Shown: positions 47,883 to 58,099 of the stretch, piece after piece
How positions within the stretch are numbered: the stretch's first letter is position 1
Layout of the letters: every line of letters begins with the position of its first letter
Assembly: GCA_030674155.1 (NCBI GenBank)
Contig: CM060318.1
Location: 67,643,488 to 67,707,487, forward strand
Origin: Stramonita haemastoma
Lineage: Eukaryota; Mollusca; Gastropoda; Neogastropoda; Muricidae
Length of the DNA: 64,000 nucleotides
Direction: 5' to 3'
Position numbers and translations under genes: made by a program
Notes under the pieces: generated by a model
Seen by the model: the letters and a program-made list of their open reading frames with translations, nothing else
Databases searched by the model: none
Told to the model about the DNA's origin: nothing

Positions 47883-48104
47883 CGATTTGATAGTAAGGCC
47901 TTTTCAAAACTGGAATGCAATCTTTCATAGACTTTTTCACCTAAAAATTGCCATGGCTGCAGCAACTTTATTTTAATTTTAAGCATCACATCACAGACAT
48001 GACTTTCACTTTCTGAAATTTAAGTTGTGGCCTCATCGTCATTGAGAGATTGAGCTTTGACAACTGGACACTGCAAACTTCTTAGAGACTGTGAATGGAA
48101 GTTA

Positions 48105-48515
48105 TCTTTTTTTTCTTGACTAGTGCTCCAAGGGTTAGATTTTTGTATATGTGACCATTTTAACTCCATCATTTAGGTAGCCACACTCCAACTTCAAGGA
48201 TGGTGCCTAATCACGACACCTGTGTACATGTGCGTTGGAGGGGCGAAGTTATAGAATTTTGTCATCCATTCCTGCCGGCATGAAATGGCCTACTCTTCTG
48301 AAAGGCGGAACTGGTTTTTAATGTGTGCGCAAGATGCCCTGCATGATTTCGCACAACAAGGCCTCAGTTTATAGTTTATCCAAAGGACTTTGGCTTTCAG
48401 TTCGATTTCCTCATCAAACTGGAAAGAAAGGGCAAAGCTGGGACTCAAACCCAGCCTCGCAATTTACTTGTTAGGCAGGTGGACGTGTCAACAGTCCTTC
48501 CACCTTCCTTCTTGG
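48105..48515 (-). mobile_element. Composite SINE-E: tRNA-like head, SINE-A-type core, tail module
   Basis: On the minus strand a head near 48515 (GAAGGAAGGTGGAAGGACTG; box B-like GGGTTTGAGTCCC at 48439-48451) leads to a core shared with SINE-A (48243-48390). It ends in the tail module seen alone elsewhere (48112-48200). Head, core and tail in one unit suggest this is an intact longer family. Confidence 0.7.
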
Positions 48516-48776
48516 CCATTTATCCGTCTTTGGTGGCTTTGCTTTTGAGATGAAATAAAAACTCACTATGAGGTCAGTGGTCAGTTACTTCATGCTTAGG
48601 AAAACCCTGTTACCAGACAACCAAACTTTTCTGGTTTTAGTTTTACATACTCTTGCCATTAGCACCACGAAAAAGATGGAGAAGACAGGTTAATTGCCTG
48701 TCCGGTCGGCGGGGCTCTAAGCAACATCACTGGATTGGATTGGACAGGTTAATTTAAGAAAACATCTATTGTTTCT

Positions 48777-48778
<2 letters not shown>

Positions 48779-48832
<54 letters not shown>

Positions 48833-48833
48833 T
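48779..48833. repeat. (CT)n microsatellite
   Basis: About 55 bases of CT with TTCT interruptions. Confidence 0.9.
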
Positions 48834-49586
48834 TTGCATGCACGCTCTCGTGATCAGAATGTCATCAGTCGCCCCATACCTGACAGTGACAGAGTGCAAC
48901 CCACACATGCCTCAGTAATGATGAAGGCATGGCTATTGTGCCAGGGGAAGAAGCTACTCAGAGCAATTAGGTCGTCAGGTAAATGATGTTAGCTACGACA
49001 GCAGCAGCAGCTGAACAAAAGAGCAGGCAGGCAGGTGATTCAAGTGCCAGGAGACTATGTGACCCAGCAGAGAGTTGTTGCGTGCCTGCCTATCCAGCCA
49101 TCTATTTTAAGGTCGATATATCAGCACGAACACGTCTATCAAGACGGGGGGGGGGGGGAGAGACTTTTGTTTTGGTTTTTTAAAATCCCCTTACTTTGAC
49201 TCAAACTCGACTCAATGGTCTCCATTGCTGCTGTCGTCGGTAGGAGCTTCAGGAAATGCCACCAGGGTTCACCTTTTTTTTTTTTTTTTTTTTTTTTGGT
49301 TTGTCCCGTTGAGTTCTGCGATCTCCTGTAACCCTCCCAGACCACTGATCTCAGTGATGTTGGCAATGTAGCATGTTGGTGGTCTGCCTCCTGTGCTATT
49401 GAAGCTACCCTCAACCTTACCTTTGACTAACAAAGATATTTTGCACACCATTTTTCAAGCTTAGCACATAATTGTGGTAGTTTAAGAACAAAGACATTAG
49501 CCCATACCGGCAGCCAACCCAGCTGTTACCCTCACTTGCCCAACTGCATGTATTAGGCCTATTTATTCATCAGTCTCCACCAGCCT

Positions 49587-49755
49587 GGAATTAACTAATA
49601 TCAGTGCCGACTCGGCTCCTCCCTAAAGCCCTTCCAATGAGACAATAAACCTAGGCCCCGTGTATAAACGCACGCAGAACATCTTGTGCACATGATAAAA
49701 GCCGCTCCACCTTTCCGAAGAATAGGCCATTGTGTGTCGGTGGGAATAAAGTGAA
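49587..49755 (+). mobile_element. SINE-A fragment
   Basis: The core blocks CAGTGCCGACTCGGCTC, GAACATCTTGTGCACATGA and ATAGGCCATTGTGTGTCGG are present. The head and the 3' third are missing. Confidence 0.75.
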
Positions 49756-49950
49756 GCATGGACTGACCCCAGAAGCCTACAGACAGCAGACCAGGGCCAG
49801 TGTGGCCAACATGGAACTGTCTGTTTAATAATTATCATGCTGTGGCCCTGGCAAAACTGGCTGAGAACAGAGTTATGTTGCCAGGACCTCCCTCAGAGAT
49901 GAACCCATATGTTGTGTTTCTTAGCATTTGAATATCAGTATCAAGCCAAG

Positions 49951-50325
49951 TCAGACGGACGTATGCTATAGCCGAGTGATTAAGACCATGCGAGTTCAGT
50001 CCCATGGGTTCGAATCTCGGTGTCGTCATCTAGTGAAATAAGGATGGGATTTTTACGATCTTCCATGTCCACTTCAAGCGCAGACGTGCCAGTGCCATTA
50101 TTCTCTTCATCTATATGCGCATGCAGAAGATCAAATATGCACAATCGGGATCCTGTAGGCCTAATTCATGCCAGCATTTCGTGGGTTACAGAAACATGAA
50201 CTTACCCAGCATACATTCCCGCATATGGAATACGGCTATATTCATGGTAGGCAAAAACGGCCCAATCTCACCATTGGTGAACCTCGGAGCTCTAGCCGAG
50301 GAACGAAAAAACAAAAAACCCATCC
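49951..50325 (+). mobile_element. SINE-D, tRNA-derived, near full length
   Basis: The head has a box A-like TATAGCCGAGTGATTAAGA and a box B-like GGGTTCGAATCTC at 50007-50019. The GCCGAGTGGTTAAG style resembles tRNA-Leu or tRNA-Ser. The body contains GCAGAAGATCAAATATGCAC and GGGTTACAGAAACATGAAC. It ends in the shared tail module (ACCATTGGTGAACCTCGGAG, CTCTAGCCGAGGAACG) and an A-rich run. Confidence 0.82.
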
Positions 50326-50652
50326 AACAGCCATCTTCATGAATCTCCAAACCTGTAAAACCTGTGACTTCATCACAAGAAGCCAAATGATGGGGAACCG
50401 AGGTCACTATGAACACAAAGCAACAGGGACTTTCAGAGAAAATGCTTTAAAAATAGCATAATAGTTTATACTGTAAAGGATGATAATAATAATGATGATG
50501 CTAGGGTGGTGCATCAGCTTTGAAACAATTTGACAGGTTTTCTCTCCATGTTTTCAGTCATGATAAAATTGTATCCCAGCAACTATTACAGATCTGATAA
50601 ATACATACACCTGTCAGTTTATCAAGTGTTCAAAAACACTACCAACATTGTT

Positions 50653-50790
50653 TGAGACGGACGCTAAAGCCGAGCGGTTAAGATGTTCGACGTCTATCCT
50701 ATTGGTTCTTGAAGTCTTAGGTTAGAGTCTCACCTATCTGGTGAATTAAGGGTGGGGATTTTTACGACCTCCCAGGTCTGTGTTTAAAAT
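50653..50790 (+). mobile_element. SINE-D 5' fragment
   Basis: GACGGACGCTAAAGCCGAG, CGGTTAAGATG and GGTGGGGATTTTTACGACCTC match the first 135 bases of the copy at 49951. The rest is absent. Confidence 0.75.
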
Positions 50791-51004
50791 TCAATTGAAA
50801 AAAGTTTGCTTATAATGATCGACATCTGTTGAGTTTTATTTTGTCAAATTTGTGGTTTTATCAGAGGTAAAAAAAAAATTCATTATCAAGATATAATCCC
50901 TGTCATGGGTGGGGATTGCATGTGGAAAAGCGCATGCATGCCTATCTGTCTACCTACATGCCGATCTCTTTGCCTGCCTTTTAATGATCTCTAAGGTCCT
51001 TGCT

Positions 51005-51360
51005 CAAACACTTTTTTTCTCTCTCCGTTTCTCGGCTTGAACTCTGAAGTTCAATTGTGAATGTTTTTGTGTGTTGCCGACTTTTTTTGCTTACCATTAA
51101 GGTAGCTGCATTTTTATTTTAGGGATGATGTCTAAACACACGTGTAGATGTGTTAAAAATAATTACCATTCATTTCGATAGGCACACAACTGCCTACAAT
51201 TCTAAAAAGCAGACAGATTCAGAAATCATTAGTGAGGCATCATAATGCTCGGCATTTCCACACCACTGTTTATAACTGGCCTCTTCTTGACCTAAAAGTG
51301 ACCTTAAAGAATCACCACTGAGCCGTGCACAAGATGCTATGTAATTGTGCACACATGGAA
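51005..51360 (-). mobile_element. Worn SINE-E-like composite (minus strand)
   Basis: A tail module at about 51030-51140 (TTACCATTAAGGTAGCTGCA, GGGATGATGTCTAAACACA) is followed by weak SINE-A core matches near 51180-51350 (CGATAGGCACACAACTGCC, GTGCACAAGATGCTATG). Confidence 0.45.
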
Positions 51361-52330
51361 ATGACTTTGCTTGTGGTCTGAGAGACCCGAATACAGTCAA
51401 ACTAAATACCTAACTTCCTATCCCACGAACATCATTGATGTTCGTCGAGGTGACGTTTTGGATGCCTCTGCAGAGAGTCTAGAATCAGATTCAGAAATTA
51501 TTTATTGCCATAAAAGTCATATGGACTTATTGACACAACAAAATAAACATGGAAGGAAGGAAGCATTCTCGGTTTTCTATTGTGCTGCGAGCTGTAGGCC
51601 TGTAAGCAGTTTCATGAACTGATTATATCAAAACCTCCTCTCAACTGCCACAAAGCAGGGACTCGAACCCCACTGCTGATGTTTGTCCCTTCATATCAAA
51701 CTATTTTGCAGTACACCAGCACCAGCTGTAACTGCTGAGCCACATAGGCCTAGCATCTGATTCCTGAAACTGCTTCATTCAATCTGGCTGAGTTAGCCTA
51801 CGAGTTGAGCCATTAACTCCCATTCTCCTGTTTTCAAATGACATCCGATCCTCAATGTAGCTTGCAGCTGAGGATGTTATAGTGAATTCCGAGACGAGCA
51901 TAGAGAAGCTGATTATTCTAGGGATTAATCAAACACGAACGACTTTTCAAGAAGTCTCCCTTTGTGGTCAGCGGAAGTGATGGTGTCCAAACGTCAAATC
52001 AAGATGGACTTGCTTTAAATTACTTTCCGGTTGTCATCACGATTACTTTAAGGCTATGTCACATCTGTGTATTGATGAAGAGTGGCTTTTTCCTGTCAGG
52101 GTTGAAATATACAGGGATTTAGTACAGTCACGTCTGGTGTAATTAAGTTGCATGAGTTTTGTGAAACTGTCTTTGTTTACCGAAGTGATAGGCTAACAGC
52201 CAGCAGACAAATGTGACAAAGCCCGAAGTTGATCGTGATCGTAATCTCCACCAAATGACTTCTTTCTCTTCCTTAAAGGCTAGACATCAACAATTGTTGT
52301 TTATTATATGAATGGAAACGCGTCAGCTAC
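51361..52330. other. No gene recognised
   Basis: Unique-looking sequence without coding character. TAGGCCTAG occurs near 51747. Confidence 0.4.
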
Positions 52331-52335
52331 CTTTG

Positions 52336-52602
52336 TTTCCCCTGGAGTTAACATCAGTGCTGACTCCACTCTCCCCAAAAGTCTTTCGGATGAGGCTATA
52401 AACCGAGGCCCCATGTGCAAAACGCACGCAGAACATCTTGGGCACACATTAAATCCTGTACCGCTTTTCGTAAGGATAGGCCATTGTGTGCTGGTGGGAA
52501 CAGATGACAAGATTTACAAAACTGCATACACTCGGGGACTGGCTGTTAAAAACGCATTAGTGCTTATTCTATTATCCTCGGTATAAAAGAATAAATAAAT
52601 AC
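52336..52602 (+). mobile_element. SINE-A copy lacking the tRNA head
   Basis: It runs from CCTGGAGTTAACATCAGTGC to a (ATAA)n tail, matching the reference copy from about 30424 onward. No microsatellite replaces the head here. Confidence 0.88.
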
Positions 52603-53261
52603 AGGCATGTGACAAGTCAGGCCCAGCCCATCCCACTCCGGCATAAGAGAGAATTGTTTTCTATTTAAATCTTTCTGGGGAAAAGGCAAGAGAATGAACC
52701 AAGAAGGCAGAAAATAGACAAGAAGGAGGTGACGAGTAGGACAGGAAAAAGATAGAAGCAAAGAGAGTGATAGAAAAGAGGAAATTTTCCGCACAGAATT
52801 TCCAAAAGGCAGGGAGGCTATTTATACTGACAGGACCCCGGTATCCCTAAGGTGGAACTAGTTGATTTAATTAAAGCGCTGCATGCTGGTTGGAACATTA
52901 TTTTAGGCTTGTCTGAGACTAAAGAAATGCAGAGATCTATTCGTTCACATTTTGCCCATCTCTGTTAAAGGGTTTAAATGCTAAGTTCATTCTTTTATTT
53001 ATTTTTATTTTTTAATAGAAAATTTATTCTAAATGTTTGATTATGTGAGATCATGATGAGTATGCGCATTATTTAAAAGAATAGACACAGATGTGCTCCA
53101 TGATATTATGTTTTTTTGTTTTCATGATTTCTTATGAGGTGTTTTTCTTTTTTAAAGAACACTTTTAACTGTGGGCTATGATTCTTTTATATGAACTATT
53201 TTTTGCATTGCTCTTCAGTGTTGTGTTTTCCCCATGTTTTTCTTATAATTTTGTTGCACAT

Positions 53262-53292
53262 ATAGATAGATGATGATAGATAGATAGATAGA

Positions 53293-53350
<58 letters not shown>

Positions 53351-53372
53351 GACAGATAACAGATAGATAGAC

Positions 53373-53434
<62 letters not shown>

Positions 53435-53470
53435 GTAGGTAGGTAGGTAGGTAGGTAGGTAGGTAGGTAG
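53262..53470. repeat. (GATA)n then (GGTA)n tetranucleotide array
   Basis: GATA repeats with two GACAGATA-type interruptions run to about 53432. They change abruptly to GTAG repeats ending at 53470. Confidence 0.95.
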
Positions 53471-53616
53471 ATATCAACAACGATAGACTGCAAGACGAGA
53501 CTTGGCTTGGAATCTTTATCCTTGCCTATTATGTAAGGTGATTATCTAAAGATCCTTTATTTACTCAGAACAATCTTTTCAGAAGTATGTCTAACTAAAA
53601 AGCTTGTCTCTCACAG

Positions 53617-53853
53617 TTGGGTGTTTTGAACAAGCTCACTTTCACATTGTGTGACACTGCTTTTAAGCTTCTTTCAGAGTTTAGAACAGAGTGCTATGAT
53701 GGCAAAACACTGGTGTGTGGTGCAGCACTTAAGAGAACAGTTGGAAGAGAAACAGTGCTGGACTTAACGTGTCTGTGTGAAAACCAATCTCAACAGCTTT
53801 GTCACGATTCTTCTGACGCACCCTCATCAGTACACTTGTTTGTACGATGGTAG
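53617..53853 (+). CDS. Possible terminal exon of an unrecognised gene
   Basis: The acceptor-like CTTGTCTCTCACAG ends at 53616. A frame of 78 codons starts exactly there (LGVLNKLTFTLCDTAFKLL) and ends at TGA 53853. AATAAA follows at 53980-53985. Composition is not low-complexity and Cys is frequent. I recognise no family and see no upstream exon. It may be chance, or part of a 5'UTR exon of the receptor gene that follows. Confidence 0.2.
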   Translation: MGVLNKLTFTLCDTAFKLLSEFRTECYDGKTLVCGAALKRTVGRETVLDLTCLCENQSQQLCHDSSDAPSSVHLFVRW

Positions 53854-54472
53854 ACGTAAGGGGTATGACTGGGAGCCATGAATCATTTTGCTCAGACAGT
53901 TAGTGCTTGGATTGAAGATACTGTGTGGAGCTGACTACTAGGCCTAAGGAACTAATTGAGATTTCAGTGGGCAGACCATAATAAAGATCTCAGTGGCTTT
54001 TTTTGTAAGTTTGACAGTTTTAAATGGACCAACTTTTACAAAAACTTGCTATGAAAGAATGACCCTATCCTAATTTTCTTTAAACACAGTTGAGCTCTTG
54101 TTTTCTTTAAATCTTGAGTATCCATAAGATGATTATAATAAACGAAGAAACAAAGAATGATATTGTATCATTAGAGTGACCACTCTACATCTTGTTTCTG
54201 TTGAAACATGACAAGCAAATTGTACATGAAGTACCTTTTTTGGAGGAAAAAAATTTTGAAGAGAATAATTTCAAATTTTTTTGTTCTTCTCTTTGCATGA
54301 AGTGCACTGGAGAGAAAAAGAAAAACGACTGTTTCAGGAAAGGTTTACATGACTTACTTTACTAATGCCTCTACTTCTTAAAAAAAAAAAAAAAAAAAGT
54401 GGCTGGGGTACTGCTCTGAATTGTTCATACAGTACTGATATGCATGATTAATCCACTGCTTCTTCTTTACAG

Positions 54473-54645
54473 TTGAAGCTCAGGGCAGGAGGTCTGGGCA
54501 AGATCTCACTTTAGCTGTGTTCATGGACTGAGGACTGCATGTACCAGCTTAAAACCCGGCAGAGACAAAGAACTGATGGGCTCTGACCTGTAGACTGAGT
54601 CACTCTGACCACTATTATGGTAGGCCTACTGCAGATGAAGTCAAG
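54473..54645 (+). other. Probable 5'UTR of the receptor gene
   Basis: CTTCTTCTTTACAG at 54459-54472 resembles a 3' splice site. From there to the ATG at 54646 the sequence is non-repetitive and includes TAGGCCTAC at 54620. A spliced 5'UTR before an intronless coding exon is common for such receptors. No promoter is identified. Confidence 0.35.
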
Positions 54646-56013
54646 ATGAACGAAATGACCACTAGCAGCACTTTGAACAACACACGGTTCCTCACTAGCC
54701 CTGCTGAGCACGCTGCTGAAACAGAGATCAAAATGTGGAGTGCAACGTACCGTCGACGTAACATGGTGATCGGCCTCAGTGGAGCTCTCCTGAACGTGCT
54801 GACGCTAGTGGCCATAGTGAGGCACAAGGACCTCACCCGATTCCTGCGCTGTGCCCTGGCCAGCTTGATCAGCACAGACCTGGGCCTCCTGGCCACCATT
54901 TTCCTGGCCAGTCTTCTCTACCTGCCCCCAGACTTCGTGACTCTGGGCATTGTCAAACTGATCTACATCTTCTGTGACTGTACCGCTCTAACGCTCTTGG
55001 TGATCGCTTTGGATCGCGCTTGTGCTCTCTACCTTCCGCTGTGGTATAAAAGTGTCAGTGAGCATCATGTGAAGATAATGGTGTTGGTCATGTCCCCTTG
55101 GTTGCTTGCCTTGTGCTTTTCTGCTGTGTCCTTCAAAGATGATATTCGAGGATTACCTCGATACCCCATCGTCTTATTAAAAAAGTCTGGAATCCTGATA
55201 CAGGCTGTTCTACTACTTGCCTGTGGCACAGGTGTGTTGCTGGCTTACATAGCTATCGGTGTGAGGTTAACCTTAAGAACCAGGCGCTTCACTGTACACC
55301 CCGCTTTTTTCAACAGTGCCATCACCGGCCACCTGTCCCCATCAGAGTACCAACGATATCGCCGCCTCACCATCCACACCACTTTCCTGGCTGTGTGGTT
55401 TTGCATCATCTACATCACTTTTTCTTGCTACTTGTTGGTGATGTACGTCTCTGATGCTGACACCACGGCAGAATTCAACAGCCCTCGTAACATATTCTTC
55501 TCCTCTGTCATCATGGTCAACAGCATTGTAAACCCCTTCCTCTTCTTCTGGCGCCTGGTGGATTTTTCTCCAGCCCTGAAGTTGGCCCGTAGATTCCTGC
55601 AAAGAGGGGAGCATCATTTGCCTCCGCAGACCCAGAACACTCCAGGGCAAGCAGTGGTGTTTGCAGTACGGCCAGTGGAGCAGAGAGCTGAGTGCAGACA
55701 CCAGGACACCCTCCAGTCTGGGGCAGGGAAGAACACTGCACGAACAACTCGCAACACAGGGCACCATGGGAAGGACACAGAGTCAGTGCCAGTGGAAGAC
55801 TTGAACCTCGTATCTTTAGCAATCCAATCGCCAGAGGAACACTTGAACCTCGTATTTCTAGCAACCAAAGTGCCAGTAGAAGACTTGAATTCCATGCCTT
55901 TAGCAGTCGAACCCAACATACCACAACACGGTGAGAACTTAATGGAACATCTGCAGGACCCTTTCATCAGTTCATACTTTTTTTTGGGGGGGGGGGGGGG
56001 GGGTTACATGTGA
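54646..56013 (+). CDS. Orphan rhodopsin-like (class A-type) seven-transmembrane receptor
   Basis: The single-exon frame has 455 codons. Seven hydrophobic segments lie at about residues 39-60, 67-92, 104-130, 142-163, 183-208, 242-268 and 282-306. Family marks are Asn50 in TM1 (GALLNVLTL), Asp78 in TM2, Asp-Arg-Ala at 123-125 in place of DRY, Trp152 in TM4 and NPFLF at 296-300 in place of NPxxY. TM6 lacks the usual CWxP proline. Asn-Asn-Thr at 11-13 is a glycosylation site in the short outer N-terminus. The cytoplasmic tail (307 on) is long and has three 14-residue repeats at 381-422. The final GGGGGGYM comes from a G18 run and may not be real. Ligand and subfamily are unknown; the receptor should act at the plasma membrane through G proteins. 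The start is the first ATG of the frame; Met4 is an alternative. Confidence 0.88.
   Translation: MNEMTTSSTLNNTRFLTSPAEHAAETEIKMWSATYRRRNMVIGLSGALLNVLTLVAIVRHKDLTRFLRCALASLISTDLGLLATIFLASLLYLPPDFVTLGIVKLIYIFCDCTALTLLVIALDRACALYLPLWYKSVSEHHVKIMVLVMSPWLLALCFSAVSFKDDIRGLPRYPIVLLKKSGILIQAVLLLACGTGVLLAYIAIGVRLTLRTRRFTVHPAFFNSAITGHLSPSEYQRYRRLTIHTTFLAVWFCIIYITFSCYLLVMYVSDADTTAEFNSPRNIFFSSVIMVNSIVNPFLFFWRLVDFSPALKLARRFLQRGEHHLPPQTQNTPGQAVVFAVRPVEQRAECRHQDTLQSGAGKNTARTTRNTGHHGKDTESVPVEDLNLVSLAIQSPEEHLNLVFLATKVPVEDLNSMPLAVEPNIPQHGENLMEHLQDPFISSYFFLGGGGGGYM
55786..55911 (+). repeat. Coding 42-bp tandem repeat, three units, in the receptor tail
   Basis: TTGAACCTCGT-type positions recur at 55801, 55843 and 55885, a 42-bp period that keeps frame. 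The units are VPVEDLNLVSLAIQ, SPEEHLNLVFLATK and VPVEDLNSMPLAVE. Confidence 0.88.
55978..56003. repeat. T8-G18 homopolymer junction at the receptor 3' end
   Basis: Eight T are followed by eighteen G inside the receptor frame. Its length decides where the receptor ends. Confidence 0.9.
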
Positions 56014-56198
56014 GGGCATATTTTTTTAACAATTCGAAGTGGACCAATGACAACAATTTGAACCCTCACATTGAAACAATGGCCCAGAATGAGCAGTTCA
56101 ACACTGAGGGTCTCTTACAGCTGGTGACCTTCCAGCTGCCTGATGCTGATGACTTCCTGCAGACTGGTGGCTCTGTTGTTGTGACACAATCAGATTGA
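56004..56198 (+). CDS. Possible C-terminal extension of the receptor in another frame
   Basis: In a frame shifted relative to the receptor, the sequence after the G run is open to TGA 56196-56198. It reads with ordinary composition, for example ETMAQNEQFNTEGLLQLVTF and QLPDADDFLQTGGSVVVTQ. The receptor frame stops just after the G run. A G-run length differing by one base more, or two fewer, from that shown would alter this relation. Whether it is translated is unknown. Confidence 0.35.
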   Translation, partial: LHVRAYFFNNSKWTNDNNLNPHIETMAQNEQFNTEGLLQLVTFQLPDADDFLQTGGSVVVTQSD

Positions 56199-56325
56199 CT
56201 GTGACTGGGCATGGGAATGGGATGGTGAGAAGCCTGGGCACAGCGTCACTACAAGGGCTTGAAATAGAAGGTGAGGGCAAGCTGTCAGTACAATTATTGA
56301 TTAAAAACAGGATTTTTCACGTAAA

Positions 56326-56331
56326 AATAAA
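56326..56331 (+). terminator. Candidate polyadenylation signal of the receptor gene
   Basis: AATAAA lies 313 bases after the receptor stop and 128 bases after the end of the alternative frame, just before a SINE begins. Confidence 0.45.
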
Positions 56332-56384
56332 CAATAATACTTTTATGTGATTTCAGTGGCAGCAAACTGATAAGTATGAGGAGT

Positions 56385-56486
56385 ATGCTTTTTTCGTTTC
56401 TGGGCTATAGCTTAGAGGTTTACCAATGGTGACATTTTTGCGTATATGACCACCATCACCCCCACACACACACACACACACCACCA

Positions 56487-56538
<52 letters not shown>

Positions 56539-56840
56539 ATTTAGGTAGCTGCATTCCGACTTTGGGGACACAGTTGGGAATTGAATCTACATATTTTGCC
56601 AGGACAGTCAGGAGGTACCTCACTGCTCTTTCCAATTTGGTTCTTTTGACGTGCACAAGACCGAAAGCACGGGCTGACTGGTTTAGTGTCTCCTCCATTA
56701 GACTTGACATCCAGTTCGGTTTTCCCCATCAAACTAGAAATTTAGAAAAGGCAAAGCCAGGTATTAAAACCCACACCCCATGGTTTACGTGTTAAGCAGG
56801 TAAACGTCTAAACCATCTGACCACCTTCCTTCTTCACATT
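56385..56840 (-). mobile_element. Composite SINE-E copy with an internal (CA)n expansion
   Basis: On the minus strand the head is near 56840 (GAAGGAAGGTGGTCAGATGG; box B-like GGGTTTTAATACC). A body follows, then the tail module (TGAATGCAGCTACC-type blocks near 56540-56560 and GCTATAGC near 56404). A CA tract of about 75 bases (56461-56535) sits in the tail module exactly where other copies have ACCCACCAT. Confidence 0.65.
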
Positions 56841-56954
56841 AGCAGTTTCATACAGACAGTTGATTATGTATCTACAAGGTCATCTTCTCAAGGCATCTAG
56901 TTTGTTCAGGAGTCAGTGTGGGTTGGGGAGGGGGGGGTCTTTATCTTATTTGTC

Positions 56955-57357
56955 TCTTTATTGTTTACTCCTAGCTAGAGCACTGAGGTTCACCAATTTG
57001 GTGAGAGTTGTGTGTGTGACCATTTTTACCCACCATTAAGGAAGCCACATTCTGACTTCAGGGATGATGTTTAAACACGGCACCAGCACCAGGATGCATG
57101 TGGGCTTTTAAAAAAAATTGTCATCTGTTCTTACCGGCACACAGTGGCCTCCTCTTGTGGAAGGTGGAACGGGTTTTATCGTGTACACACGAAGTTCTGT
57201 GTGCGTTTATAGTTTATAGTCTCATTCTAAGGACTTTCAGGAGGGTGGGGTCAGTACTGGTGTAAACAAAAAATCCCCTTGAACGGGTGTTTCGGTGATG
57301 GCCGTCAGATGACGAACTCCACGCTCTAACCACTAGGCTACCCCACTCCCTGAGTTA
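56955..57357 (-). mobile_element. Composite SINE-E/A: head, SINE-A core and tail module
   Basis: The minus-strand head near 57350 (GTAGCCTAGTGGTTAGAGCG) resembles the SINE-A head. The core at 57107-57250 matches SINE-A in reverse. The tail module at 56965-57080 contains CTAGCTAGAGCACTGAGGTT and TTTTTACCCACCATTAAGG. Confidence 0.72.
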
Positions 57358-57395
57358 GTGTCTGATAGCCAGGGCAAGTGGTTTTACCATCAGCG

Positions 57396-57795
57396 ACTTC
57401 GGTGGACCCATGGTTCAGAGATGGCACACTTGCCTCAAAAGCGAGAAGTGTGCACTAGATCTCCCGATTGAACCCAGTCGAGTCCCCCCCCCCTCCCTAT
57501 CCACTATTCCTTGAGTGGTGGACAGGGTGCTAGTCTTTCTGATGAGACAACAGATCGAGGTCCGTGTGTAACACGCATTCAGCGCACAGAAAAGAACCCA
57601 CAGCAGCAAGACAAGTTGTCCCTGGCAAAACTCTATAGAAAAAAGTCACTTTGAAAGGGCAACAAACACACACAGATAGGAAGAGAAGATAAATAGGTGG
57701 CTCTGCTCTGTGGCGACACGCTCTCCTCTGGGAGAACAGCCTGAATTAGAGAAATTTGCCGTGACTGAAAGTAGAATACCATACAATACAATGCA
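57396..57795 (+). mobile_element. SINE-B copy, near full length
   Basis: The head has GGACCCATGGTTCAGAGATG. The body has AGTGGTGGACAGGGTGCTAG, TTGTCCCTGGCAAAACTCTA, GGCGACACGCTCTC and GGGAGAACAGCC. It ends in a short pentanucleotide tail, ACCATACAATACAATGCAAT. Confidence 0.82.
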
Positions 57796-57809
57796 ATCTG
57801 GCACATTGC

Positions 57810-58025
57810 TAGCGCCTCAGTTGTCAATTTATGATGCCTTAGCCCGTGGGTTTGATCCCGTCTTAAGCAAGACCTTTCCCCGTTGAATCTTGAATCCTAT
57901 TCGGTAGGTTAATAGACCGTTGGCACTGAAAACTTTGCAGCCAGCTTCCTCCACCCCTCACAATTTTTAGCTTTCCGTAGCAAGTCGTTCAACTCAAGGC
58001 CAGTCTACTCTCTGGTGTTGTTTCC
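57810..58025 (+). mobile_element. Possible tRNA-derived SINE of another type
   Basis: GCGCCTCAGTTGTCAATTTA followed by a box B-like GGGTTTGATCCCG at 57848-57860 looks like a tRNA-like head. There is no second copy in the window to confirm it. Confidence 0.3.
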
Positions 58026-58099
58026 CCATTGTTTGGTTTGTTTTTGTCTGCCATTTCGTCTCCCTCATTGTACTGTTCCTTGTAGGACAGTCTTGGCTA

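Noticed and set aside
55342..55967. Minus-strand frames of 117-141 codons opposite the receptor
   Set aside because: Antisense shadows of the receptor coding sequence; no independent support.
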